Positions 53,507 through 64,000 of a DNA stretch of 64,000 nt are shown one piece after another. Position 1 is the stretch's first letter; each line of letters starts with the position of its first letter. Position numbers and translations under genes: made by a program. This DNA is from Gyromitra esculenta (lineage: Eukaryota > Ascomycota > Pezizomycetes > Pezizales > Discinaceae), in the NCBI GenBank assembly GCA_038503075.1, contig JBCAML010000011.1, positions 868,001 through 932,000 on the forward strand, written 5' to 3'. The notes under the pieces were generated by a model, which worked only from the letters and a program-made list of their open reading frames with translations, had not been told where the DNA came from and did no database searches.

Positions 53507-56386
53507 TAGTGCTGGCTGCCCCTGCTCCTTTTTCCTCTTTTTGTTATTTGTCATCTTTTTTATCACTACTATTATAGCTGCCTAAGAGGAAAGGTTGACT
53601 AAGATAGTCTAGAGGGGGTTTTTTTTTTGTATTTGGTCAGTGTTTGTCTTGCGAGCTTTCCTGCTCGAGGCGTATTGGAGCTTTGTCTTTCTAGTGCTTG
53701 TACGAGTACTTCCTCCCCTTCTTTCCGGCCTTTTTTTTATTTTTACACAACGTTGTTTTAGAGCGTCTGCTTTTGTTTTTATTGTTATTGTTAGGTGGAT
53801 AGTTACATATCTGAATTTATTGAAGCGTTTTGATTGCCGTTTCTACATTTGTTTAATGCTATCTTTTGAGGGGTTGTGGTAAGTTGTGAGTGTAGTGAGT
53901 TATGAGTTAAGGTGAGTTGGGGTGGTGCTTTTGGTAGGGGTTTAATCATAATATGTCACTCGAAGTATAATAGCGGAGCAGTAGTAGCCGGTATAGTTAA
54001 TTAGAGTTCTGTAGTTGTGCTGCGTGATAGCTTTTATGGGTATTCAATAAGTAGTCTAGAACTAGGGCTATAGCTAGTTTCGAACTACAGCACTACAGAA
54101 ATCGAGTGTAATCTTTCTATCTTATCCTAGTCTGGGTTGTCATAAAGCACATACTAAAGCAATGCTTGATGCTCTCTATGGCGCTATTTGTATCTTTCAC
54201 TACATGGGAGGTGGGAATAGTGTATTTTTAAGGTTGGAATTTTCTCTAGGAGCTCTGGTATTTTCAAAAACGATGGCGTGATACTGAGTGTTTGAGCTAT
54301 ATCAAGGGCAGTGATCGCAACTATCATTGAGTTCGGAGAGGGCGTGGGGAGACTTGCCTAAGTTACGCCCTATCATTTGCTATATTACAGTGGGATAGCA
54401 CGTAGGCTTTTATATGGCTTTAGCTTGGTAGGAGGTAGTTGTAGCTCGTACTAGGATCATGGGTCATTTGCTGGGTGATAATGTAGTTCTCTTTTGTATA
54501 TTTGGTTTGAACTAACGCTGCCCTCTGCCTATGCTATCTAACTTTAGAATCCTCAACACACGCATGTACTGGTACAGAAAATATCACGAGGGAAGATCGA
54601 AGAGAGGTCTTTGTTTGGGGAATGGGACGTAGACGAGGTGCTAGCTTGTGAAACAATTATGGGTCTCATATGCATCGAAGCTAAAACTAGGACTGCTTCT
54701 CTCTCACCTTGAACTCCGATTTCGCCAACCCAGGGGCCAGGATATAGAGATGGGGCAACGGGGTTATCTATTCTCTAAGATCACTGTACGAATATAGCAG
54801 GGCCCGAACCATCGTCATGTCACGAACCCAACTACTTTAAAATTCAAAATTCAAGCCGGCTATAGTAGTTATTGCCTACCTGCATACCAGCCTTTGGGGG
54901 ATATTTTTGCGAAGCTATGCTATGTCATCATGCATCTCGAGATTATATTCAAACGCGCACACGCACATCAAGGCCAGACGGAGCTGCCCAAGTATCAACG
55001 TTTCTTAACGTTTCATCGATTATTTAGGCCCACTCTTAATTCGCTGCGATATTGTGGAATGCGCAGTTGTAGAATCACTGCGCATGTGATGTTGATAGGC
55101 CGAGATGCCCCTACCCACCCACAAGATTAGAATATTAAAGATGTCTAAAATGTGATGAACTGAATCTGACGGCACTCTTTATTTTTCTTCTTCCTGGCTC
55201 AGCCCTCAATTGAATGAAACTCGATGAATCACTGTCTTTAAGATATTGAAGCGTTAAATGCACTTTCCTCTGGGGGGTTTAGAGGCGCGGTGACCCATAC
55301 TGGTATCTCGTGACTCCTGTAGATTACGGGTGAGGGCAGAAAAAGGCATCCACGGGGCGCAGCATAATCATCTGATATCTTAATCTCCAACAACTGATAC
55401 CAATTAAAATATGACCAGATGGTGTCTGTATAGATCTGCACGTGATATTTCAAAAAAACATAACGTTATCGTATTCGCTCGATCATTTTACTCGTAGTAC
55501 CAGATTGTCATGGCGTTTTTTTTTTTGCCTCGATGATACCAACGCATGCAAATGACTCGGAAACTCCCGTCGTAGGTACGACATGGGATTTCATTGTCCC
55601 ACCTCCCCCTTCATCTTGTTCTCCTTTAGGTTTCATTGGATAGCTGCAGGTGGTGGTTAACCAATCACCCATTATTACGCTGCTATGACTATTTTTTTGG
55701 CAAATGCAAAAACGAATATCTTAGAAATCTGATACGGCTGCGATAAGGGGCATTTTGACAAGCTATCCTCGTATATCAATACGAGATAAAGGAAGTGGTG
55801 CTACTGGAAGGATGAGGTATTAAGTTGCAGTTTTGTATACCCGATCGGGTTTGTAGCATTGCTGCTGGAAATGGTTTTCTAATCAAGTACCAGAGGTGAG
55901 CCGTGGTAGGGTGAGAACGGAGTTGGAGAGTTTTCCTGTACTGGTATGCGTGTGCTCTCTATATATCCGGACCTGTGAAGCCTGGGAGAGCAAATCGATC
56001 AAGTCTCGATCTCAACTTTTCCACAGCTGCGATCGAAATTTTAGCGAGTGACAGGGGGTGACACGACCCCATGATACTTGATGCCGGAGTGACCAATAGT
56101 ATAAAATAGTCTCGTCGCTAGACCTAACTTGTCAGAACATGTAAGAGTTCATATTCGTCTAATCTAAGCTTACAGTCAGAGGCTCAGCTGGAGTTTGGGT
56201 GTTTAGAAAGACTTACATAGAAAAGCAATAACAAGGGCAGCAATGTAGAATAACAGGACTCAAAAATGGAAACAGTTTTACTCATAAGAAACTTCCCTTC
56301 TAGACTGACTCTTATTCCTCAAAACTCCGCATAATAGTGCATTCATAAATTACTAACCAACTAAAAAAATAAGACTCCCAACCTAG
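53507..56386. other. Gene-poor region
   Basis: 2.9 kb with no recognisable gene. It is AT-rich, with poly-T runs near 53620 and 53730. Short ORFs lack domains. Confidence 0.45.
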
Positions 56387-58661
56387 TTACATGAAGTTCA
56401 AGTTCAAATCCAAGTTCAAATCCAAACCATCGATATAATCCTCACTCACAGGGTCCTCCAGCAACCTAACCATCAAATCCCTATAAGGCCCCCGTTTCAC
56501 TTCCTTCCTAGCCTTTTCCAAGATATCCTTTCCATATCTTGCCTTATATGCCTCCTTAACCCGCCCCAAATGCGGCTGATCAAAGTAAAGTCGAACCGTT
56601 CGTGCGACGAGTCGAGTATCTTGAGTTCCAAGAAGCCCAAGTGTGTCATGTAAGAGCTTAGCGTCGCGCGAGGCCTTAGAGTTCGCAGTTATTCCAGTGA
56701 GGGCATGCGTCAGTGCATAAGCCTGATATGCCACAGTAATTAGAAAGCATGTACACCAGTATCATAGGGAAGTGCAAGAGGAAAATTACAAGATTGCCTG
56801 GCAAAACTCCTGTGCTTCCAGCAAGCACTTTGTCTCTTGAAGAAATAACATCCACAAGCTCCCTAACGTGTCGTTCCCGGAATCTTATACACAGGTCTCT
56901 AAGATAGATATCGCTTCGCTTGAGTATCAATTCGAGAAGTAGTTTTTGGTCTAGATATTTGACCACGCTCCCCGGACCACCTGGTCGCTTCTCAGCTCGA
57001 TATAAATCCTCTACGTCCCCCATGAGTTTTGCTTCACGGGTCAAAAGCTGGTCTACGTTAAGGAGAGATACAGTTTTAGCAGTTTCGTATTCACGGTCCG
57101 CACGGAGGATCCTAAGGACCGCGCGCCCGAATGCAAGATTTGGGGAAGATGCAGCATCCATGATCGCGCCGTAAGAGGGACCGACAGAGTACTGTGCTGA
57201 GCCAAGGTAGATATCTTCAACCACATTCTCAAGAGACATTCCAGGGTTAGAAATAGCGAATGCTGTCTTAATTTGTTCGATCTCGTCAGGTTGTTTTCCA
57301 AATATTGCTTCTGCAACCATTTTATCGTCCATTGGGAGGAATGAGACGTCGTTCTTGCCATCTCGTTTACTGTAGCTATTGAGCCAATCCGCTTCAGACT
57401 CGTAGGGCCCTACAATGAGACGGAGGAGCGCGATACGGTAAGGACCGGATGTCTCGGATTTTATCGTTGACTTGATGTCTTCTCCATAGAGTTCTTTGTA
57501 CTTCTGGCGAAGAATTGGGAGTTTTGAAGGGGTATGTGATACAGCAATAACTGTTGAAGTGAGAAGATCAGTATCTGCCTTCTTAGAGCGTTTGAGTGCC
57601 GTCCAGACGGAAGTTGCATCGAAAGTTGGGTCATATGATGCCGCGGAAAACCCCGAAGAGTTTGAGGAACGGGTGGAGCCCGACGGGGTAGAGTTCCATC
57701 CTTGTGCGGAACCAGCGCGAGAGCGTGATTGGCTAGGAGAGGGACTAGAAGTCCTACTATTGTTATCTGGAGCCATCAGAAACGGGCGGATGGGCGTGTA
57801 AACCCTTGTCTGGGGTACCGTTGAGGTTGGCATATCAATACCGAGCATCTTGGCGACCTTGGAGCTTATGACAGGACCATCCGGGGATATTCGAGGCCCT
57901 AATGGGTTTGGAGTAACAGACCTTGAACTATGTCCTGAAGGCCCTGGAGTCTTAGAGCGGGGTATTTGGTATCCTCTGATACTGCTATCATGTGGTTGTC
58001 TGGGAGGTTGTGGCGTGATAGGTCGTGATCGAGACTGTTCAAATTTGAAATCTGAGGGTTGAGGTGGTGGTGTTGGGGGTTCTCTCAACGTTTGTTCTGG
58101 AGATTTAATGATAGATACAGAAGGACGGGTAGGAAGCCCAGGAACGGGAGGAAGAGCACTGGTTGGTGGTGGGTGGCTTGGAGTTCTATATCTACTTGCT
58201 GAAGTTGACCGTGATCTAGTCCGAGGAGGTGGTGGAGTAGCTGAGAGCCCGTGAAGCGGGCTAGTAGACGCATATGAACTGAATGGACTGTCAATCGATT
58301 CTTGAGGGGATAGTTGAAAGGGATTTGAATTCGCTATTGCAGAGTATGTATTCGCGCTCCGAGGCGTATAGTCAGAATAGAGTGAAACAGGTGTGTCTAA
58401 AGCTAGCTCCCGTTGAAATGCTGTTTGGAGCTGGAAGAGAACGGGTGGAGCTGTATCTTCTCCAAACTCATTTTGAGAAGATTGAATCCTATCTGAATTC
58501 GGAGCCGGAGGGGTTGAAGGAACGTAGTAGCTGTCCTTCCGAAGTGGTGGTGGAGGTAACGATTCAGCAGATCCAGGCCGGGGAGTTTCCACGCCATCGA
58601 ATCTCTCCCAGAGTTCAATATACTCCGATATCGACTCACGGATATCATTAAAATCAGTCAT
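56387..58661 (-). CDS. Annexin-like protein with long disordered N-terminus
   Basis: Two exons, 56790-58661 and 56387-56722 (phase 0), give 735 aa. The first ~340 residues are Pro/Ser/Arg-rich and low-complexity. The rest contains diverged annexin-type repeats, each a four- to five-helix unit, for example LRQKYKELYGEDIKSTIKSETSGPYRIALLRLIVG and VKEAYKARYGKDILEKARKEVKRGPYRDLMVRLLEDP. The GxGT calcium loops are not kept, so calcium-independent membrane or protein binding is more likely. The intron acceptor CATATCAG restores AYALTHALTGI. I recognise the annexin fold from the repeats but not a characterised ortholog. Confidence 0.78.
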
Positions 58662-59878
58662 TAATTTCTGTATGGAAATAGTAATTGAACGCGAAGTTGG
58701 GTGTTGTAAGGATATTAGTCGAGGAACCTGCCCGATAAAAAATAGTAATACAACGAGGAATTAAAAAAGAACGTAACTCGTGAGAAAATGAGAAGAAAAC
58801 TCGAGGCCAAATTCCAGGTTGAACTGAGAAATAAAATCAATAGAGTAGGAAAGATCAAGAGAAGTGGAAAAGTAGTTGACTATCAATACATGTACTGTTC
58901 GTTGTTTCATGCCCATAGGCGCCGGAAGGTAACACAGACCACACGACACTCCCACTGGAAGGTGTCAAGTATCGCAGTCGTTTCAACATATCCTTCTTCT
59001 TTCTTCTTCGGGAGCAAATTTCTAAATTATTCGTACTCTCGATGGCCACGAAGGGTGGATTTTCAAAGGCTAGGCAAAACCTGCAATAAAAACCCGACAG
59101 CAGCACATGGAGTTTGGACATTATATTACCGATCGTCAGGGTGCAGTATCAAACGCGTATGAAAAATAAATAGAATCAATGATGCATATACCGGTGATTA
59201 TTCTTTCATTCCATCCCCTTGCTTCCTTCTTCAGGAACTCTACCCTACGAAACCGTCTGCTACCGAGTGATTGCCTATGATATGGAGATACCTGAGCCGT
59301 ATCACCAGCATGGTGACACAACAGCCGACTACCGAACCTTAAAATTACCGATGCCCCCCAGGAAGTAGTATCATGAGGAAGCCGAGCCCTGCCAAAAAGA
59401 TAAAAGAAAATAAGGGAAAAGAGAGAGGGGGGTCTCGGAGACCAGTAGTACGTACCTGTAAATACGAACTAGAGGAACGGGTAAACATTTCAAGAAAACA
59501 CGATAGCTAAGCGATGGTTGCGCGGTCAAACCGTAAAACCTATATAAAAAATCCATCATGGCTCATCTTAATTATCCAGATCAGTTTAAAACTAAGGAAC
59601 ATCGTTTATTTCATCTTGGGTACTCATTCCCCCCTGCTGTGGTACATATATCTGTGGAACAGTGTTAAGGCTTCAGGTTCCAGGACTCCAAAAAGAAGGT
59701 GCTCGTATATTCATCCTGGGCCTATTCTTGAAATTGTTTCATCGAATAAAACCACCCGGATGAGATGAGGTCCAAAGCCACGAAACGCTAATGCAGGCGT
59801 TGAGGCTCGGCTGAGCCTCCTGTTTAGGAACAAGCTTTTGAACCCCGCGCTTTCCCCCACTACACTACGACATCCACC
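58662..59878. other. Divergent intergenic region, annexin-like / CGI121
   Basis: No gene was seen. It contains TACATGTA at 58887-58894, CGAGTGAT at 59264-59271 and a structured stretch at 59760-59878 just before the CGI121 start. Confidence 0.45.
59765..59876 (-). other. Structured, possibly tRNA-derived sequence
   Basis: On the minus strand the segment starts GGATG and ends CATCC. It holds TAGTGTAGTGG (A-box-like), GGGTTCAAAAGC (B-box-like) and the perfect hairpin GAGGCTCAGCCGAGCCTC, plus a smaller AACGC/GCGTT stem. The A-B box distance is shorter than in a real tRNA, so this is at most a relic or a stable 5' UTR structure of CGI121 on the other strand. Confidence 0.25.
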
Positions 59879-60615
59879 ATGACGATACCCGCAACCTCTA
59901 TCCAGCTTGAACACATCCCCCGCCCACATTCTGTGCATCTGGCACTATTCAAAGATGTGCAAAACGCTACGTTCCTCCGCGACCAGCTCCTGGCCGGTAA
60001 CTCTGAGTTTGAATACGCTTTCGTCGATGCGAGTACTGTGAGTGGCTGAACTTCGCTTTTCATATCATCTACAGCTAGCTCTAGATTGACGGGGGGATCG
60101 ACTAGATAATCTCAACAATTCATGTCCTTGCGGCAGCTCACCAGGCAGTTCACAACCTTCTCGTTGGAGGGAAGCTACGGACCAGAAACGTACATTCGGA
60201 AACGGTATTTTGTCTCAGCCCGAATAACAACGTACGACACCCCTAAAAGACCTACCAGCGTGATAAATCTCACTCACGTCTAATTCGTTAGATAACGGAC
60301 GCATTCAGACGCTTCGGCATACAGCCCACGACCACATCTCTCGTGTGCATTAAGATCTCGACACCCACTACTCCCGTCGCTGTTGAAACTGTACAGTCCC
60401 ACCTAGAAAAAATTGTCGAGGGCCAGGCCGTGGAGTTCACAGACGAGAATCTACGGAAGGAAACGGTAGTAGATTGGGCAAAGGTGGAGAAGAATTATAA
60501 GCTCAAGTTGGACAAAAATAGTGGAGAGATTATGGCAAATGAGAAATCAGTAGGGGGTTTAAAAAGCATGGAGGTGGAAATATTAGGGAAGTTGGTGATA
60601 AGGGCAGTCGGGTAA
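59879..60615 (+). CDS. cgi121: EKC/KEOPS complex subunit Cgi121
   Basis: Subunit of the KEOPS complex, which makes the tRNA modification t6A and is linked to telomere maintenance. Three exons, 59879-60037, 60106-60231 and 60292-60615, all phase 0, give 202 aa. Conserved blocks are VHLALFKDVQNATFLRDQLLAGN with FEYAFVDAST, HVLAAAHQAVHNLLVGGKLRTRNVHSETVFCLSPNNNI, and TDAFRRFGI followed by SLVCIKIS. Length matches Cgi121/TPRKB plus a C-terminal lysine-rich tail. The first two exons are short and fall outside simple ORF scans. Confidence 0.93.
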
Positions 60616-60997
60616 CTAATGAAGATCTATAAAACTATCTTGAGAAAAACATATCAATGGTGAACAGAGCAAGGAACCTGGTAGTCGTAGTCCTAGTAGA
60701 CAGCATTCAAGTATTGGTCTACTGTAATGTCCAAAACCGAACCCTTAGCCGTCCTAGGCACACCCTTTGTCATAGATAGACACGATACTTTCCCAATCAA
60801 TATCTTAAAATACCGGTGAGCGAAAATAACATGAGTGATACATGTCATTTCCTCCAAATGCCGATGCTTTATTTTACAATAAAGAAACTCCCTCCCACTA
60901 CTGATAGCGCTACTAAACCCTAGTCATGACAAACCGCCTATATACAAACAGGTCAAGGTATCAAAGTCCGAAAACGTAGAAAACAAAAAAAGAAACT
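60616..60997. other. Convergent 3' region, CGI121 / mannosidase
   Basis: 3' flanks of convergent genes. No coding potential seen. Confidence 0.5.
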
Positions 60998-63900
60998 CTA
61001 TGACGACGGGTGCGGACGCCTGAGAGGGTGCGCTTCGGTATTTCTTCACGCCAAATTAGGTCATGTAGAGGGAAAGCAAATCGATAGAAAGGATTAAAAC
61101 ATACAAAACAAAATCATCCAAGGACACTACGTCCGGTTCGCTGAATAACAAGTAATAATATCTTGAAGAACAGCAGTCAGTAGTGCTCATCGAGAAGGAG
61201 AACAAACAGCAGGTACTTAAGTGTTTCGGCAAGCCAAAACGACTCCATCTCGTCCATTTGGGTAAACTTAGGGTCTGATCGGTCCCTGGTTACGTCTAAA
61301 GATCACAATCTATTAACAGTGTCCTAATATTCTTTGTCAATTGATCTGCCGACTCCTACCATTAATTGCCGAATAGCCGAACTCAGTTCTTGTTGCTTTA
61401 TCGATACTCTGCCACATCTTCCATCCCTTATCCTGCCAAGTCGAGTCTGCTGTAAGCCGGTACCTAAATTACGGAGAATTATAAGCATAATGCGGTCATA
61501 CACTATAACACTAGGGTATAATTATACATTATGAAGACGGATTCAATTGCTTCCGGCCGCAATATATACCTCCTATCCATAACCCTTGTGAATCCGGTCG
61601 GCAAGCTCTCATCATCAATAATCTGCTTCGCAACGTCTTCAAGGGTTGGGATTTCTGGGGGAGCCACTTCTATATCAGTCACAGGAGTTGCAGGGAGTGC
61701 ATGGGCTATATGTTTCTCCACGTCCTGCGGAATAACAGCCCTTTTAGCATGTTGATGGGGATCAGCCGCTGGCTTTTTGGGCCTCCTGTATTTCGGTACC
61801 AGCTGCTCATAGTATTCCGTGGCGTTGAATTTACAATTAGTTGCATCTTTGCAATACGCGGTTTTGAAGCTTTCTGGCATGATGCCGCTTTCGAAAGAGG
61901 CGTAAGCCCAGACGCAGCCATCTGTAAGCTTAGAGCCAATTTCGAGATCAGCCTCATTCCCGAGGACTCGCGCACCAAGAGCTACCATCCCTCCGGTGAA
62001 GCAACTCTATATATAAAAATATTAGCGATTAAGATCTTCAATAGGGTATAAGAGTATCACCAAATGGCCACTGTCAGTATCAAATGTAACTCCGATACTG
62101 TTTACGTTGGCATTGCCTGAAAGTAGCACGTCCGGATCTCCTTCTGCAAGAGGTCGAAAGAACAAATATTTTTTGGCTTGCTCCATGGACGACTCGTACA
62201 TTTTTTTGTATTGGTCTGATGCACCACCAAGGAGAATATATTCCTGTACCGCGTAAGAAAGATTTGAAATTTGATAAGACCACGACCCTAGAGGAACTTA
62301 CCTTTATCAAGTACTCGTACAAAGAATCTGCCATCCCACCAAGTGTATATCTGTCTTCTCTTTGGAAAATCGGCTTTGTTAATCCTTGAGGTGCACAAGA
62401 CGGTGAAGTTTTCACAGGTTGAACAGTGGTGGTAGGAACAGCAGCTAGCTGCTGTCCAATAGCCTTCGATCTTCCGTCTGCTACTTCCTGTCCTTCTCCT
62501 TCATGATGGATTCTTCCACTCTGGGCCTCTTTTGTCAGGCCTGGGTGTATCGGGGCTTCGGATAGAGGCCCAGTTTTCTCCTTTTTCTTCGGCTCGTCTC
62601 CTTCAAGTGAAATGTGCCCACCCTGTGCAGCAGCCAGCCAATCAACCAACTCCTCGGATTCTTGCCTTTTATCATGCTTATGAACTGGAACGATCTGAAT
62701 CGCTGCCTCTGGCTCGACCTTTTCATCTATGACACCCACGGAAGCGCTATCTGGTGTTGGATCCTGTGGAATTTTCACCTGAACCACTTTGCATCCGGTG
62801 GCATCGATCGTTACCGGCCACATGCCAGGAAGACCTGTTTTCGGCTGGAACTCCTCCAACGCATCTGTGATTCTCTGAACTGCGTCAAAGTAACTATTAT
62901 TCCCCGTTATCTGAGCCAGACGTGTGAACTCAACAGTAAGAGATCCGAGCTCCGCCGCAACAGCTCGGAGCTCCCCACGGGCTTCTTTATTTTTTTGTCT
63001 TCTAATTAAGCTTCAGCAATTATCCCATCCCTATAAGCTACTGAGGAAAGACATACAGTCTCCATCCCCAATGCAGTATTGGCATACGATTGGGAGTGTC
63101 AAATACACCATATAGCATATCAGCTAATTCAATCGCCTTATCAAGCAAGACCTGATGCTTTCCACCGGAGACGTCGTACGCCCCTATCAAACCTCCAAGA
63201 TACCGGATAACCGTCTCGAAAACCGGGATTGTCTGCATCCGTGTTGTCGTGAAGTCGATATGGCTAACTACCTCCACAGCCTCCAAGAACTCTTTCTCAA
63301 GTCCCATAATCCACAGTGTATCAAGGGCATCTACCAACGTCGCTCCCCATCCAGCGAAAGGGTCCCTGAAATATTTTGTCACGGGTGATAACTCATCATG
63401 AAGCCAAGCATATTCTCTATAGCCCTTCCATGTGTGTATCATAGCATCTTTCACAGCCTTTTGTCTTTCAAGGCGTACTGTACGCTTAGATCCAAGCTCA
63501 CTTGCAAATGAAGCCTGTATCTGAGGGAGTTCCCTGTACTTTTTAGGCAACGGGATGATTTCGTCTTTAGGTATAGGAAAGTACTCGGGCGATTTCACCC
63601 AATGCTCCGCGGGTGGGCGGTCTGGAGTTGAAACATTCGAAGCAATAGCGGGCTTATTCTCCTGTGCATTATGGTGGTAATCATGTGGTACATCGACAGG
63701 TTTAGGCTTAGGTTTAGGTGTATCGACAGGTTTCGGCCTCGGAATTTCCTCCTCAGTATCCACAGGTTTCGGTTTAGGTGTGTCCACAATATCTGCGGGC
63801 TTCGGCTTATCTACTTTTGCCGGAACCTCAACCCTAGGGGGCGGCTTCTCAATTGGTGGGACTGGAGGTGGGGGAATTGGTGCTTCACTGGAGACATCCA

Positions 63901-64000
63901 CAATCGGTTGTTCATATTGAGAGTTAGACTTCGTGACTGTAGCTGTGTAGTCCCTTAATCTCTCGACAGAAAACGAAGAGTTGCTGTCACTAAATGAGTA
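60998..64000 (-). CDS. mns1: Alpha-1,2-mannosidase, GH47 (partial at window edge)
   Basis: Class I mannosidase that trims Man9GlcNAc2 in the ER or Golgi. The 3' end is complete (TAG at 60998) and the 5' end lies beyond 64000. About nine exons are visible. The N-terminal part is a Pro/Lys-rich PKPKPVD-repeat stem. The catalytic domain has DAMIHTWKGYREYAWLHDEL, DPFAGWGATLVDALDTLWIMGL and VFETVIRYLGGLIGAYDVSGG. Later blocks are GGMADSLYEYLIKEYILLGG, RRYILRPEAIESVFIMYRLTAD, MDEMESFWLAETLKYYYLLFSEP and NTEAHPL, whose Thr binds calcium. About 150 low-complexity residues (Pro/Glu/Lys-rich) are inserted before GGMADSLYEY. The small 3' exons were recovered by motif and frame. An internal membrane anchor, if any, is outside the window. 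Confidence 0.9.

Overview
The window comes from a eukaryotic nuclear genome, and the gene content is that of a filamentous ascomycete (Pezizomycotina). The genes are compact, with short GT-AG introns mostly of about 50-110 nt and branch sites such as CTAAC or CTAAT. Typical fungal families are present: an extracellular Cu/Zn SOD, Swi1, Ldb17, Osh, Cgi121, Img2 and GH47 mannosidase. The sequence cannot fix the genus. The AT-rich gene-poor islands and solo LTRs would suit an early-diverging class such as Pezizomycetes or Orbiliomycetes, but that is a guess. Gene models were spliced by eye and checked for phase, conserved motifs and stop codons. No transcript evidence was available.

Layout. 1-15.8 kb is gene-dense and strands alternate: secreted SOD-like (-), ribosomal protein eL6 (+), an LRR-type protein (-), OTU1 (+), BUD20 (-), mitochondrial aconitase (+), pyrroline-5-carboxylate reductase (-), rhomboid RBD2 (+). 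15.8-19.1 kb is a small accessory island with two copies of a retroposon-like element, a solo LTR with perfect target duplication, a tRNA-like relic and a decayed ankyrin gene. 19.1-26.5 kb holds a small secreted cysteine protein, LDB17, a possible small gene and an OSH lipid-transfer gene, mostly on the minus strand. 26.5-30 kb is gene-poor and carries a second solo LTR of the same family. 30-34.8 kb has MSH2 and an ankyrin protein. 34.8-37.2 kb is gene-poor. 37.2-39.7 kb is glycogen branching enzyme, followed by a broken isopentenyl-diphosphate isomerase copy. 41-44.7 kb has no recognisable gene and runs into a pyrimidine-rich leader before SWI1. 48.4-53.5 kb is dense again (IMG2, eIF3e, a kinesin-10). 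53.5-56.4 kb is gene-poor. 56.4-64 kb holds an annexin-like protein, CGI121 and an ER-type alpha-1,2-mannosidase that runs off the right edge.

The genes are mostly housekeeping: translation (eL6, eIF3e, mitoribosomal Img2, the ribosome export factor Bud20), metabolism (aconitase, P5CR, branching enzyme), protein quality control and glycosylation (OTU1, rhomboid, mannosidase), chromatin, genome and chromosome maintenance (SWI1, MSH2, kinesin-10, KEOPS Cgi121), and lipid/endocytic traffic (Osh, Ldb17). They do not form a pathway cluster. No CRISPR, defence or biosynthetic cluster was seen.

The most novel signals are non-genic: a short element present twice within 1 kb, each copy with its own long direct repeats; a pair of solo LTRs with intact 5-bp duplications; a pseudogenised IDI1 copy that still shows an intron position; and a strong excess of the palindrome TACATGTA in intergenic DNA.
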